Positions 37,849 through 45,932 are shown, counted from the stretch's first letter. The stretch is 64,000 bases of DNA from JAGGAG01 sp964638035 (GCA_964638035.1 CAZWXD010000004.1:85359-149358); one strand, 5' to 3'. Notes: generated by a model not told the origin, from the sequence alone. Numbers and translations are program-made.

Positions 37849-38624
37849 GCCCGTTCTACTTCGGCACGTCCCGGAGGCGGCTCTTCGGCATATACCACCC
37901 GCCGGCCAGTACCGGCCGGTCACCGCGTGCGGCGGTGCTGTGCAATGCATGGGGTCGCGAGTACGTGCTGACCCATCGCTCCCTGCGCCACCTTGGCAAC
38001 CTGCTGGCGGCCGAAGGGCACCATGTGTTGCGATTCGACTACTACGGCACGGGCGACTCCGGTGGAGAGTTGGACGAGGCATCGGTCGAGGGCTTTGAAG
38101 GCGACGTAGTGGTTGCCATGGAGGAGTTGCGCGACATGTGCGGGCTGCCGCAAGTGGCCCTGGTCGGCCATCGACTTGGCGGGACGATTGCGGCACGGGT
38201 GGCCGCACGGCAGGCCAGGGAAGTACAGCGCCTGGTGCTCTGGGATCCAGTGGACCGCGGCACGGCGTTCGTGGACGAGGTGATGGGCAATGTGGTGCCG
38301 GGCTGCTTTGGCCGGCGTGCCAGGGGTACGGTGCTTGAGGAGTTGGAGATTCGAGGGTTCCCAATGACACCGTCGTTCCTTGCGGCCGTGCGCGAGCTTG
38401 ACCTGGCGGCCACCATGCGCGACCTGGACACGCCTACCCTTGCGGTCATCTCCAACGTGGCATGGCCTGCCGGCACGCTGGAGCAGCGGCTCGCAGGGAG
38501 CTGTGGGGCGTGCAAGGTGACCCGAGTCGAGTCTGCCCCGGCGTGGGTGGAGGATGAGGTGATTGGCGGGGGTGCCATTCCGCTGCCCTTGCTCACACAG
38601 GCCGTGGCCTGGTTGTCACAGTGA
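37845..38624 (+). CDS. Alpha/beta hydrolase-fold protein lacking the Ser nucleophile
   Basis: A 259-residue alpha/beta-hydrolase fold protein of the serine aminopeptidase S33 type. It shows the strand-loop RFDYYGTGDSGG (near 65-76) and a nucleophile elbow at about 108-112 that reads GHRLGG, with Arg110 where Ser is expected. From memory, exosortase-associated 'hydrolase 2' proteins carry a similar GLRLGA elbow, and they too occur in pairs with a second hydrolase. It overlaps the NRPS stop as GTGA and the next hydrolase the same way, so it belongs to the assembly-line operon. Possible roles are a non-canonical offloading or editing factor, or a partner of the following hydrolase. Hydrolytic activity is doubtful on sequence grounds. 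Confidence 0.8.
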   Translation: MSPFYFGTSRRRLFGIYHPPASTGRSPRAAVLCNAWGREYVLTHRSLRHLGNLLAAEGHHVLRFDYYGTGDSGGELDEASVEGFEGDVVVAMEELRDMCGLPQVALVGHRLGGTIAARVAARQAREVQRLVLWDPVDRGTAFVDEVMGNVVPGCFGRRARGTVLEELEIRGFPMTPSFLAAVRELDLAATMRDLDTPTLAVISNVAWPAGTLEQRLAGSCGACKVTRVESAPAWVEDEVIGGGAIPLPLLTQAVAWLSQ

Positions 38625-39481
38625 CCGCCGTGCCCGAGCAGGCGGTCCTCCTGGGTCCGCGTCGGTCCCTGTGCGCCATTGTGACCGAACCAGCACGCTC
38701 CCTGCCTGGTGCTCCGCTCGTCCTGTTGCTGACGGCGGGTATCCTGCACCGCGTTGGTGCGAACCGCCTGCACGTGACAACGGCGCGCTGGCTGGCCGCA
38801 CGGGGCTATTGTGCGGTGCGGTTCGACCTGTCGGGGATCGGTGACAGCGTGCCCCGCACCGACGCACTGCCCCTGATGGAAGGCGCCGTGGCCGATGTCC
38901 GCGAGGCACTGGACCACCTCGAGGCCAGCCGGGGGGTGAGGGAGGTCGTCCTCGTCGGTATGTGCTCCGGCGCCATGCACGCCCTTGCAGCCGCTTGCGC
39001 CGACCAGCGCGTGGTGGGTGTGGTGTTCCTCGACCTCTTCGTTCCCCCGACGCTCGGCTTTCAGGTGCGTTTCTGGCTCCGACGGAGCATCAACCTCGGT
39101 GGCATCTGGCGGCTGCTTGTCGGGCGCCATCCATCGTGGGGCAGGCTGCGGCGACGCCTCGAGGCGCGAAGGCGTGTGTCGGAGCCGACACCTTCGGTCG
39201 ACCAGTCGGCCGTACGGCAGGGCATGGCAGCGGCCTTCCAGCAGGTCGTCGCCAGGAATGTGAGATTGCTGGCACTGTTCACGGAGGGGCACCTGGAGCT
39301 CTGTAACTACCGGCGCCAGCTTCTCGACGCCTTTCCGGGGGTCCGCTTCGGGGACACCCTCCGGCTGGAGTACCTACGGCGCGTCGACCATACCTTCACC
39401 CTGAGACGGGACCAGGGCCGCCTGCTGGCCATCCTGGGAGAGTGGTTCGCAGCCCAGTTCCCGGGAACTGGGGGACGCTAA
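38621..39481 (+). CDS. Alpha/beta hydrolase with GxCxG elbow; likely release or editing enzyme
   Basis: A 286-residue alpha/beta-hydrolase. RFDLSGIGDS (near 67-76) is the oxyanion-side loop. The elbow is GMCSGA, which places Cys at the nucleophile position (as in dienelactone-hydrolase-type enzymes), with Ser next to it. A C-terminal DHTF (about 255-258) supplies the likely catalytic His. It is the last gene of the operon and starts at a GTG overlapping the previous stop. As the NRPS has no thioesterase, this is the best candidate in the window for hydrolytic or cyclising release, or for type II-style editing of stalled carriers. The fold assignment is firm; the role is inferred from position. 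Confidence 0.82.
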   Translation: MTAVPEQAVLLGPRRSLCAIVTEPARSLPGAPLVLLLTAGILHRVGANRLHVTTARWLAARGYCAVRFDLSGIGDSVPRTDALPLMEGAVADVREALDHLEASRGVREVVLVGMCSGAMHALAAACADQRVVGVVFLDLFVPPTLGFQVRFWLRRSINLGGIWRLLVGRHPSWGRLRRRLEARRRVSEPTPSVDQSAVRQGMAAAFQQVVARNVRLLALFTEGHLELCNYRRQLLDAFPGVRFGDTLRLEYLRRVDHTFTLRRDQGRLLAILGEWFAAQFPGTGGR

Positions 39482-39488
39482 AAGCGAC

Positions 39489-39516
39489 GGGCCCCATCCC
39501 GTGAGGGATGGGGCCC
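39489..39516. terminator. Strong 12-bp hairpin terminator shared by convergent genes
   Basis: GGGCCCCATCCC, then a GTGA loop, then GGGATGGGGCCC: a perfect 12-bp stem just after the last hydrolase stop (39479-39481) and just beyond the cold-shock gene end on the other strand. On the minus strand the hairpin is followed by a short CTTTTA tract, so it fits best as the terminator of the cold-shock gene. It can also stop the megasynthase transcript. Confidence 0.8.
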
Positions 39517-39538
39517 GCCTGGCCGGTGAAGTCGGCGC

Positions 39539-39748
39539 TTACTTCTTGCGAGTCACGTTCTCGGCAGCCGGGCCCTTGGCCCCCTGCACGATGTCGAACT
39601 CGACCTCTTCACCCTCGCTCAGCGTCTTGAAGCCGGAGCCCTGGATCGCCGAGTGGTGGACGAAGCAGTCCTTCTCGCCGCCGTTGGGCGTGATGAAACC
39701 AAAGCCCTTGGCATCGTTGAACCACTTCACCTTGCCGGTGGTACGCAT
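39539..39748 (-). CDS. csp: Cold-shock domain protein (CspA family)
   Basis: A 69-residue protein with one cold-shock domain filling its whole length. It has VKWFNDAKGFGFI containing RNP1 (KGFGFI), RNP2-like DCFVHHSAI and a C-terminal EGPAAENV-like segment (KGPAAENV). It binds single-stranded nucleic acid and usually acts as an RNA chaperone. It is convergent to the megasynthase operon and shares the hairpin at 39489-39516. The leader upstream contains an AGGGTCAGG stretch just before the ATG that can act as the ribosome binding site. No functional link to the PKS cluster is implied. Confidence 0.96.
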   Translation of the reverse strand: MRTTGKVKWFNDAKGFGFITPNGGEKDCFVHHSAIQGSGFKTLSEGEEVEFDIVQGAKGPAAENVTRKK

Positions 39749-39868
39749 GTCCTGACCCTTTCAATCAATTTTTGCAGTGGGTGTCCGGCCATGCCGTACC
39801 GCCTACTGCTGGCAGAAACGCCCTCTGCCGGGGGTGCGGTCACTCGACCGCGTGGCCCCATACACAAT

Positions 39869-39900
39869 ACGGGGACCCAGGTATGGTCCCAGGTCCCCGT
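39869..39900 (-). terminator. Putative terminator of the TonB-receptor operon
   Basis: ACGGGGACC (39869-39877) pairs perfectly with GGTCCCCGT (39892-39900) around a 14-base loop. It lies about 100 bases beyond the stop of the minus-strand receptor gene. No clear T tract follows on the minus strand, so it may be an intrinsic terminator without a strong U run, or another structured element. The rest of 39749-40003 holds the leader of the cold-shock gene and no gene that I can support. Confidence 0.45.
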
Positions 39901-40003
39901 GACAGTGATCTGGCCACTCATTGCCCGCAAAAGCGGACGCCACAAAGTAGTGACCCCCCTGCATTTGCGCAATCACCCCGGCCGCCAGCCGCCGGCGCCA
40001 CCC

Positions 40004-42247
40004 TCAGAACTCGACCCGGACGAACACCGTGGGGATTGGAGGAAGGTCGAACGTGCGGACATACGAGAATGTGGCGTCCTGCCCGGCCAGGAGCTCACCC
40101 GCGAGTTCGGCAGGATTGCGGGGAGCCTCCGGGGCCACGGCACCTGCGCCGAGGTTCAGCACGGAAACGCCAAAGGACAGCTGGGTGTCCCACGGCCCCC
40201 CCACGGAAAATGTTCCTCCCACGTCCGCCCGCACGGTTCCGGTGCTGCGGAGTGAGCCCTCGGCGCCGTACACGTACCGGACGATCGGTATCGTGGGATC
40301 CAGCCCGCCATCCTGTCCCGACACGCCCGAGATCACGATGTCGGTGACGGGGGTCATTGGTGCGCCGCTCATGTACTCCGTCGCGACGGACAGTACCAGC
40401 CCCTTCGCCGGAGTCGTGCGCGCCTGGACACGAACCAGGTGCCGCCGGTCGAGCTGCCACGGGATCCATCCGGCATCCCATCGCCGGTCCGAGGCAGTGA
40501 GCGCATAGATCACGGCAAGCGCATGGGCGCCGCCCCGGTCCTGCCAGGTCACGTTCGCCTCGAGCCCCGCGGTTCGCGAGTCTCCGGCGCGAAAGGGTGA
40601 CGTGGCGTGGGCGGTATCCTGGTCGGTGGCGGGACGGAGTTCCATCAGCCCTCGGCCACGGGAGGCGTAGAGCCCGAGGCGCACCGAGACCGTGCTGCGC
40701 GCCCATGACAGGTCTGCCGAGGCGTGATCTACGATGGGTGTCGGGATGTCCTGGCGCGCGGCATCCAGCCAGAAGTCGTAGAACGCCAGGTCCGGCTCGG
40801 GGATCGGGTCGGAGACGAGGTGAAAGAGGCGCGACGACCGGCCCGCACCAAGTCCCAGGCTGGCCCCGGGTCCCAGCGAGATGCGCGCCACGGCGCGTGG
40901 CTGGAGCACGAATGCGTCACCGGCGGCGTCGAACCGCGCTCCCGCGTCCACCAGGAATGGTCCTACCTTGCCCCGCCACGCCGCGTGTCCCCCAAGTTCG
41001 GGCCGGCTTGTGTTGAACGAGTCGGCAAGGAAGTCCTGTCCGAACGTGGGCGTGACCGAGTTGGCGATGCGACGGGCTGACAGGACCAGGCCAGCCTCGA
41101 ACGCCCCCTGGCCAGCCTGGTATTCCCAATCAAGTCCGGCCTGGAGCCTGGCGAAGAGGTTGTCAACGTCCACGCGCGAGTTGCGCGCTGCCACGTCGCG
41201 CACAACCTCCGAGAATCGCGTGTAGCTCAGCCGACCCGAGAGCCGGTGGCGGCCCGGCGCGGCGACGAGCCCGCTCAGGCCGACGAGCACGTTGCTCCAG
41301 TCCATCCCTGAGCCCACCTCGGCGTCGTAGAGGCGGTCGCGAGAGCCAAACAGGGTCAGGCGGCCTCGCTCCGCCCCATCCCGGGACAGGGCGAGACTGC
41401 CGTAACCATCGAGGAAGTCGTACGGGACACTCCTGTTGCCAATGAAGTCCACCGCCTCGAAGGTCGCGACGCGACCGAGGCCGAAGGCGCGGAGGTTGTC
41501 ACCTCCCCCGTACCAGCCAGCCAGCGAGGCAGGGCCCAGGGCCACGCCCCCCTGCGGAGCAGCGGACGATCCCTGGCGACCCGCCAGTTCCACGCTACCG
41601 CTCAGTGCTTCTGCCCGTGAAGTCGCCTCGACGCCCGGCGTGACCGTCACCGCGCTTGCGGCATCGACCGGGAAGGCGGAGAACGCACGGCCGATGTGGT
41701 AGAGGTTCAGCACCTCGAACTCATCGATGCGGAGTGCACCCTCGTCCGCAGCGTAGCCGCGGAGGAGTGGGCGGGCTGAGGAGACCGAGCTGAAGGCAAC
41801 GCCGGGCACGAGTTGCAGGCCGCGAAAGGCATCAGGCTCGATGGCGGCCGGAAGTTCCCGAATGAGTTCGGGCGGGAGCGACCAGCGGGGTGGAGTGGCG
41901 GTCACTTCGCTGGCGTGTCCCGTCACGGCAAGGTCCGCCAGTCGCATGGGCGCCGCTGCAAGGCGCACGATGTGGCCTGGCCCCGTGGCGCCCCTGAGGA
42001 CAATGGTGGCAGGTGCGTATCCGATTGCTCGCACTGTCATGGTGTCCGGCAAGGATGCGGCTACTGCACGAAACCCGCCGCGACCATCCGTCAGGACAGT
42101 CACGCCGGAGGACTGAAGGGTGACCCGCGCGTCCCGAAGCGGCGTGCCGGCCTGGTCGTCCAGGACCGTGCCATGCACAAGGACTTGCGCGAGCACAGGC
42201 GTCGCCGAGCACGCCAACAGCATGAGACATCCCGCGAGCGACTGCAC
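40004..42247 (-). CDS. TonB-dependent receptor with N-terminal CarboxypepD-like domain
   Basis: A 747-residue outer-membrane protein. The N-terminus (CLMLLACSATPVLAQ) is a Sec signal peptide. Residues about 22-105 form a carboxypeptidase-regulatory-like beta domain (VHGTVLDDQAGTPLRDARV). A plug region follows near 130-230 (GLQLVPGVAFSSVSSARPLL), then a beta-barrel ending in Phe (FVRVEF), the usual signature for outer-membrane insertion. It probably takes up or binds an extracellular ligand using TonB energy; the ligand is unknown. It is the last gene of a three-gene minus-strand operon, three bases after the preceding lipoprotein. The start is GTG at 42247; a later ATG would destroy the signal peptide. 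Confidence 0.88.
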   Translation of the reverse strand: MQSLAGCLMLLACSATPVLAQVLVHGTVLDDQAGTPLRDARVTLQSSGVTVLTDGRGGFRAVAASLPDTMTVRAIGYAPATIVLRGATGPGHIVRLAAAPMRLADLAVTGHASEVTATPPRWSLPPELIRELPAAIEPDAFRGLQLVPGVAFSSVSSARPLLRGYAADEGALRIDEFEVLNLYHIGRAFSAFPVDAASAVTVTPGVEATSRAEALSGSVELAGRQGSSAAPQGGVALGPASLAGWYGGGDNLRAFGLGRVATFEAVDFIGNRSVPYDFLDGYGSLALSRDGAERGRLTLFGSRDRLYDAEVGSGMDWSNVLVGLSGLVAAPGRHRLSGRLSYTRFSEVVRDVAARNSRVDVDNLFARLQAGLDWEYQAGQGAFEAGLVLSARRIANSVTPTFGQDFLADSFNTSRPELGGHAAWRGKVGPFLVDAGARFDAAGDAFVLQPRAVARISLGPGASLGLGAGRSSRLFHLVSDPIPEPDLAFYDFWLDAARQDIPTPIVDHASADLSWARSTVSVRLGLYASRGRGLMELRPATDQDTAHATSPFRAGDSRTAGLEANVTWQDRGGAHALAVIYALTASDRRWDAGWIPWQLDRRHLVRVQARTTPAKGLVLSVATEYMSGAPMTPVTDIVISGVSGQDGGLDPTIPIVRYVYGAEGSLRSTGTVRADVGGTFSVGGPWDTQLSFGVSVLNLGAGAVAPEAPRNPAELAGELLAGQDATFSYVRTFDLPPIPTVFVRVEF

Positions 42248-42250
42248 GCC

Positions 42251-42997
42251 CTATCGCAGGATTTTTCGCACGATTGCCTGGGAACCCAGAAACCCCGGCA
42301 CTGCACCCAGGTTGCCGATGGGTGGGTCCTTGAACAGGAAATTGGCAGAACCCCTGTCGTGGGCAATGAAGAGCAGCTCGCCGGGGACAGCGTCCGGGGG
42401 AATCGCCACCAGGGCCGGAGAGGCACGAAGCACGCTCAGTCCAAGCAGCGTGCTGGCTGAGTCACTGGCACGGCGCACCTGCACCTCGAGCACGTCGGCT
42501 CCCCGCGCCTCCCACTCCACGGCGAGGGTGCAAGGGAAGCAGGACCCCACGGTGATGGTGTCACCCGGAGGACTGACAATGCTGGGCAGCGCCGGCACGA
42601 TGGTGGCTCCCTGGACCTCCGCGCCAGCTACCTCGCCGCGAAGTCTGTATGGGCTTCCCACCTGGACCGCGGCGGGGGCGCGGAAGACGCCAGGGCTGCC
42701 AGGCAGGGCATCGAGCGGGATGAGGTCCCCGCTCGGCAGTTCGAGCTGCAGGGTCACTGCGCCGGGCTCGACCGGCTCGGGCCGGGACGAAATCGGCGCA
42801 GCAGGATCCTGCGACCAGGTGACCAGCGCGTCCTGGGTGCCGCTGGTGGCGCTAAGGAGCAGCTGCACTGCAGGTCGCGCCCGCCAGGTACCGGGGTCTC
42901 CCGCCTGGCTGCAGCCCGTAATGTGCGCGGCGACAAGGCCCACGAGGAAGCAGAGCCTAATGTGCCTCCAATGTGAGCACCAGGCGATAAGGGTCAA
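42251..42997 (-). CDS. Putative lipoprotein, no recognised family (start uncertain)
   Basis: The mature part is about 220 residues, rich in beta-strand-like segments (VQLLLSATSGTQDALVTW). It follows a clear lipoprotein signal, LCFLVGLVAAHITGC, with lipobox ITGC, so an outer-membrane-facing lipoprotein is likely. The start is hard to place. TTG at 42997 is the legal codon used here (248 residues). However, an ATT at 42961 overlaps the stop of the upstream gene (ATTAG), is preceded by GGAGG, and gives a much more compact signal peptide (236 residues). The position between another lipoprotein and a TonB-dependent receptor suggests a cell-surface complex. The product is not recognised. Confidence 0.65.
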   Translation of the reverse strand: MTLIAWCSHWRHIRLCFLVGLVAAHITGCSQAGDPGTWRARPAVQLLLSATSGTQDALVTWSQDPAAPISSRPEPVEPGAVTLQLELPSGDLIPLDALPGSPGVFRAPAAVQVGSPYRLRGEVAGAEVQGATIVPALPSIVSPPGDTITVGSCFPCTLAVEWEARGADVLEVQVRRASDSASTLLGLSVLRASPALVAIPPDAVPGELLFIAHDRGSANFLFKDPPIGNLGAVPGFLGSQAIVRKILR

Positions 42998-44093
42998 ACA
43001 CGCCGACGTAAGGGTTCTCCTTGAGGTGAAAGGGCAAGCCCAGGTTCTGCGGCAGGAGGTCCACCGGCCCAACGTAGTTCGGCTGGTATCGCGCCACGAG
43101 CCAAATATCGTCGCCCCAGTTGTCAGTTTCGCGAACATGAACATTGATGAGTCCACCTATCTGCGGAGTTGCGCCAATCAGGTAGTCGTTCCGAGTCTGC
43201 GATGTCAGAGAAGGAACTCCAGTGATTCGGAGTCGGCTTGTCATCCCCGTCGCTACAGACACGGCCTCGAGCTCAAACTCGTTACCCTCGCCGCAAAAGT
43301 TGTTATCGCAAATGTCGACGGTCTGGATGAAGGTCAGGTAGGTCCAGGCCGAGGGCGTTCCGCCGCCTCCTCCTCCGCATGTGTCCTCTGTGCATTGGGC
43401 GTTGGGTATGTCGGGCTGTGCTGTCGCCTCCGGACTCCTCGTTGTACTGGAGACCTGCACCTCGGGTTCCGCCGGGTCCTCGATCGTCCCTCCGGAGCGC
43501 TGATGGACTCGTCCGCGCGTCAGCTTCAGCTCTGCCGGTTGGAGCATTGCGATTGGTCGTCCCGGTATCGCGGCCGAGCGGGGATTGATGTCGTGTGTGT
43601 TGCCATGAACATCGAACGCCAGTCCAGGGGTGTCGCGAAAGTTTGTGGCCACGAGCAGATCGTGCGTTGCACGCCAGGACTGTCGGTGTTCCCTGCCGGG
43701 GACGTAGAAGTCTACTGGCACTGAGCGCAAGACTCGATCCAGTGTAGCAGCCGAATCCCAGCCGAGGTGCGCCGCAGCGCGGTGCACTACTGTTGATCCA
43801 ACTGCCGTGTGTCCGAACGTGGGGAACTCAAGTTTGTGCTCCGTAACCTCCGAGCCCCGCCACGCGACGAGCAACGCTTCTCGTAGCGCGGGGTCCAGGA
43901 GAGCCTTGGCGATGCCCGGTGCGAGTGATTCCCAGAGTTCAGCGGATTCGTCGCGGGCGACCGATACTGTACGGCCGGCGGCGAAATGAGGCCTGGATTC
44001 CGACGGACCGGCCCCGTCGGTGCACCCGCTGAGGATGATGATCGTCCACGCAGCCACCGACCACTTGTGTGCTAGGAGTATTGGGTACTGCAT
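42957..44093 (-). CDS. Putative secreted lipoprotein, lower GC, no recognised family
   Basis: A 378-residue protein with a lipoprotein signal (WTIIILSGC, Cys near 24). Two regions follow, joined by a low-complexity linker with a run of six glycines flanked by cysteines (about 235-245). The C-terminal region (DDIWLVARYQPNYVG) looks beta-rich. The start is the ATG at 44093 with GGAGG at good spacing. The gene is visibly less GC-rich than its neighbours: 60-base stretches near 43081-43200 are about 53-57 percent GC, against roughly 70 percent in the PKS genes, which could mean acquisition. It is the first gene of the lipoprotein-lipoprotein-receptor operon. I do not recognise the family. Confidence 0.75.
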   Translation of the reverse strand: MQYPILLAHKWSVAAWTIIILSGCTDGAGPSESRPHFAAGRTVSVARDESAELWESLAPGIAKALLDPALREALLVAWRGSEVTEHKLEFPTFGHTAVGSTVVHRAAAHLGWDSAATLDRVLRSVPVDFYVPGREHRQSWRATHDLLVATNFRDTPGLAFDVHGNTHDINPRSAAIPGRPIAMLQPAELKLTRGRVHQRSGGTIEDPAEPEVQVSSTTRSPEATAQPDIPNAQCTEDTCGGGGGGTPSAWTYLTFIQTVDICDNNFCGEGNEFELEAVSVATGMTSRLRITGVPSLTSQTRNDYLIGATPQIGGLINVHVRETDNWGDDIWLVARYQPNYVGPVDLLPQNLGLPFHLKENPYVGVFDPYRLVLTLEAH

Positions 44094-44221
44094 ATGACCT
44101 CCAGCAAGGGTTGGGGTCCCGGCGCACAGTCTCCCGACCTGTTACGCCAGGCCTATCCCAAGGCTCGCTGGGGGCCGTCAACTGAATGTCAAATGTCGCG
44201 GCGAACCTGCCCTCCCCGGCA

Positions 44222-45361
44222 CTACCCCGCCACCTGGTCCAGCGCCTTGCAAAAGGCCCGCATCTCGTCCCGCGTCCCCACCGTCACCCGGACATACCGG
44301 GGCCACACGGGCCAGCTTCGCCCGATGATCACGCCTCGCGCCGCCATCGCCGGGACCAGGTCGGCCGGCGGGCGGCCGGCATCGAGCATGAAGCAGTTGC
44401 TCTCCGATCGGTGGAACGCGTAGCGCCGCCGCTCCAGGTGCTCGAAGGTCTCCTCCCGCACGCGCCGCGTCTCCACCCGGCGCCCCGGCACGAGCCCCTG
44501 GTCGTCCACACTGGCCTGCGCCGCCACGATCGCCGGCGCCGACGCCGTCAGCATCCCGTAGGCGCGGAGCCGGTCCAGCACCGTCGGCTGGGCCATCGCG
44601 ATGCCCAGGCGCAGCCCGGCCATGCCGTAGAGCTTGGAGAAGGTCCGGAGCACCAGCAGGTCGTCGTGCGATGCGACCAGCGGCGCCATCGACTCCTCGT
44701 CCGAAAAGTGGATGTACGCCTCGTCCACCACCAGCAGCGACCCGGCCGGCTTGTGGGCAAGGGCCCACGCGAGGTCCTCCCGCCGCGTCAGCGTGCCCGT
44801 CGGGTTGTTCGGGCTGCAGGCGTAGATGACCCCGGGGGAAGGCTCCGCGGCGCACATGGCCCTCACATCGTGGGCCAGCGTCGCCGTGAGTGGCACCGGA
44901 ACGGCCCGAGCCCCTGTCACCGCGCACGCCCGCCAGGGTGCCTCGTACCCTGGTTCGGCATGCACCAGGGCGCGCTCGGGGCTCGTGAACGCCAGCATGG
45001 CCCGGTGCAGGGGGGCGCTCGACCCCTGGAAGACCTCCACGTGGGTCGCGGGGAGCCCCTCCAGCTCGGCGACACGCCGCTTCAGCACATCGGCCTGCCG
45101 GAAGGGGTAGCGTCCCATCTCGGGACCGAGCTGTCCGATGGCCCGCATCGCAGCCGGTGAGGGACCGAGTGGATTCTCATTGGCATTGAGCCGGATGGCC
45201 GTGGCGGATGGCTCGAACCGCAGGGCCTCCCTGGCCATGTGGCCCTCGAGCGACCCGCGCGGCAGGGCGAGGCCCACGGCACCCATGCCGAGCAGGTGCG
45301 CAAGCTCCCGGCGGGTCAGGGTGCGGGGCGGGGCAGGTGGCAGCTCGTCGCGATGGGGCAT
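44222..45361 (-). CDS. HisC-like PLP aminotransferase with Tat-like N-terminus
   Basis: A 379-residue fold-type I PLP aminotransferase, close to histidinol-phosphate aminotransferase. It has LNANENPLGPSP (substrate-binding arm), SPNNPTGT, VDEAYIHF (PLP Asp), the Schiff-base Lys243 in TFSKLYGMAG, and Arg in WPRYVRVTVG. A normal HisC begins near LNANENP. Here about 55 extra residues precede it and contain TRRELAHLLGMGAVGLAL, a plausible twin-arginine signal. This suggests an exported or membrane-associated aminotransferase, or a decayed signal. There are no his genes nearby, so a role in histidine synthesis is not supported by context. The 128 bases between this gene and the lipoprotein gene show no clear terminator. 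Confidence 0.88.
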   Translation of the reverse strand: MPHRDELPPAPPRTLTRRELAHLLGMGAVGLALPRGSLEGHMAREALRFEPSATAIRLNANENPLGPSPAAMRAIGQLGPEMGRYPFRQADVLKRRVAELEGLPATHVEVFQGSSAPLHRAMLAFTSPERALVHAEPGYEAPWRACAVTGARAVPVPLTATLAHDVRAMCAAEPSPGVIYACSPNNPTGTLTRREDLAWALAHKPAGSLLVVDEAYIHFSDEESMAPLVASHDDLLVLRTFSKLYGMAGLRLGIAMAQPTVLDRLRAYGMLTASAPAIVAAQASVDDQGLVPGRRVETRRVREETFEHLERRRYAFHRSESNCFMLDAGRPPADLVPAMAARGVIIGRSWPVWPRYVRVTVGTRDEMRAFCKALDQVAG

Positions 45362-45512
45362 GCGCCACCATCGGGCGCGCAGGGCCTGTTGTCAAGCGCG
45401 GGGGAGCGTTCGCGCGGCGCCCCGGGGAACCTTCATGGGGGGTTCACCCGCGCTTCAGGCAGGGTGGGGGACAGGAGGATATGATGGGGAGTAACCCAAC
45501 AGGAGTGCGCAC

Positions 45513-45932
45513 GTGCCCGTCACCACGACACCGTTTGCCCTGCGCTGTGAACTTGCCGTGCCCTTTGCGGAGGCCGAGGCGCGCACGCGCGCTGCCCTGG
45601 CGCGCGAGGGATTCGGCGTGATCACGGAAATCGACTTCAGGGCCACCATGAAAAAGAAGCTCGATGTGGACTTCCGGCCCTATGTCATCCTCGGCGCCTG
45701 CGACCCGCGCATCGCACACCAGGCCCTGCAGGCAGAACTCGACATCGGGCTCCTGCTGCCCTGCAATGTCGTGGTGCACGCGGGTGACCATCCCGGCGCC
45801 AGCGTCGTGGCAGCGCTCGACCCCGTTGCCCAGCTGTCACTGTCGGGCCGGGATGACGTGCGCCCCCTGGCGGGGCAGGTGCGTGAACGGCTCGCGCGCG
45901 TGGTGGAGGCCGTCCAGGCCGGCCCCTCCTAG
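45513..45932 (+). CDS. DUF302 family protein
   Basis: A 139-residue protein matching the DUF302 pattern: FAEAEARTRAALAREGFGVITEIDF at the front, then LDVDFRPYVILGACDPRIAHQAL and GLLLPCNVVV. The PxCN segment is typical of the family. The function is not established; members are often linked to redox or metal contexts. It starts at GTG with AGGAG seven bases upstream. A TATGAT hexamer at 45480-45485 is a candidate -10 element. It runs convergent to, and overlaps by 4 bases, the exported CbiX-like gene. Confidence 0.88.
   Translation: MPVTTTPFALRCELAVPFAEAEARTRAALAREGFGVITEIDFRATMKKKLDVDFRPYVILGACDPRIAHQALQAELDIGLLLPCNVVVHAGDHPGASVVAALDPVAQLSLSGRDDVRPLAGQVRERLARVVEAVQAGPS

Noticed and set aside
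42998..43156. Longer N-terminus for the second lipoprotein, or a frameshifted single gene with the upstream lipoprotein
   Set aside because: The added residues are the upstream gene in another frame, and a clean lipobox just after the overlap shows two separate lipoproteins.
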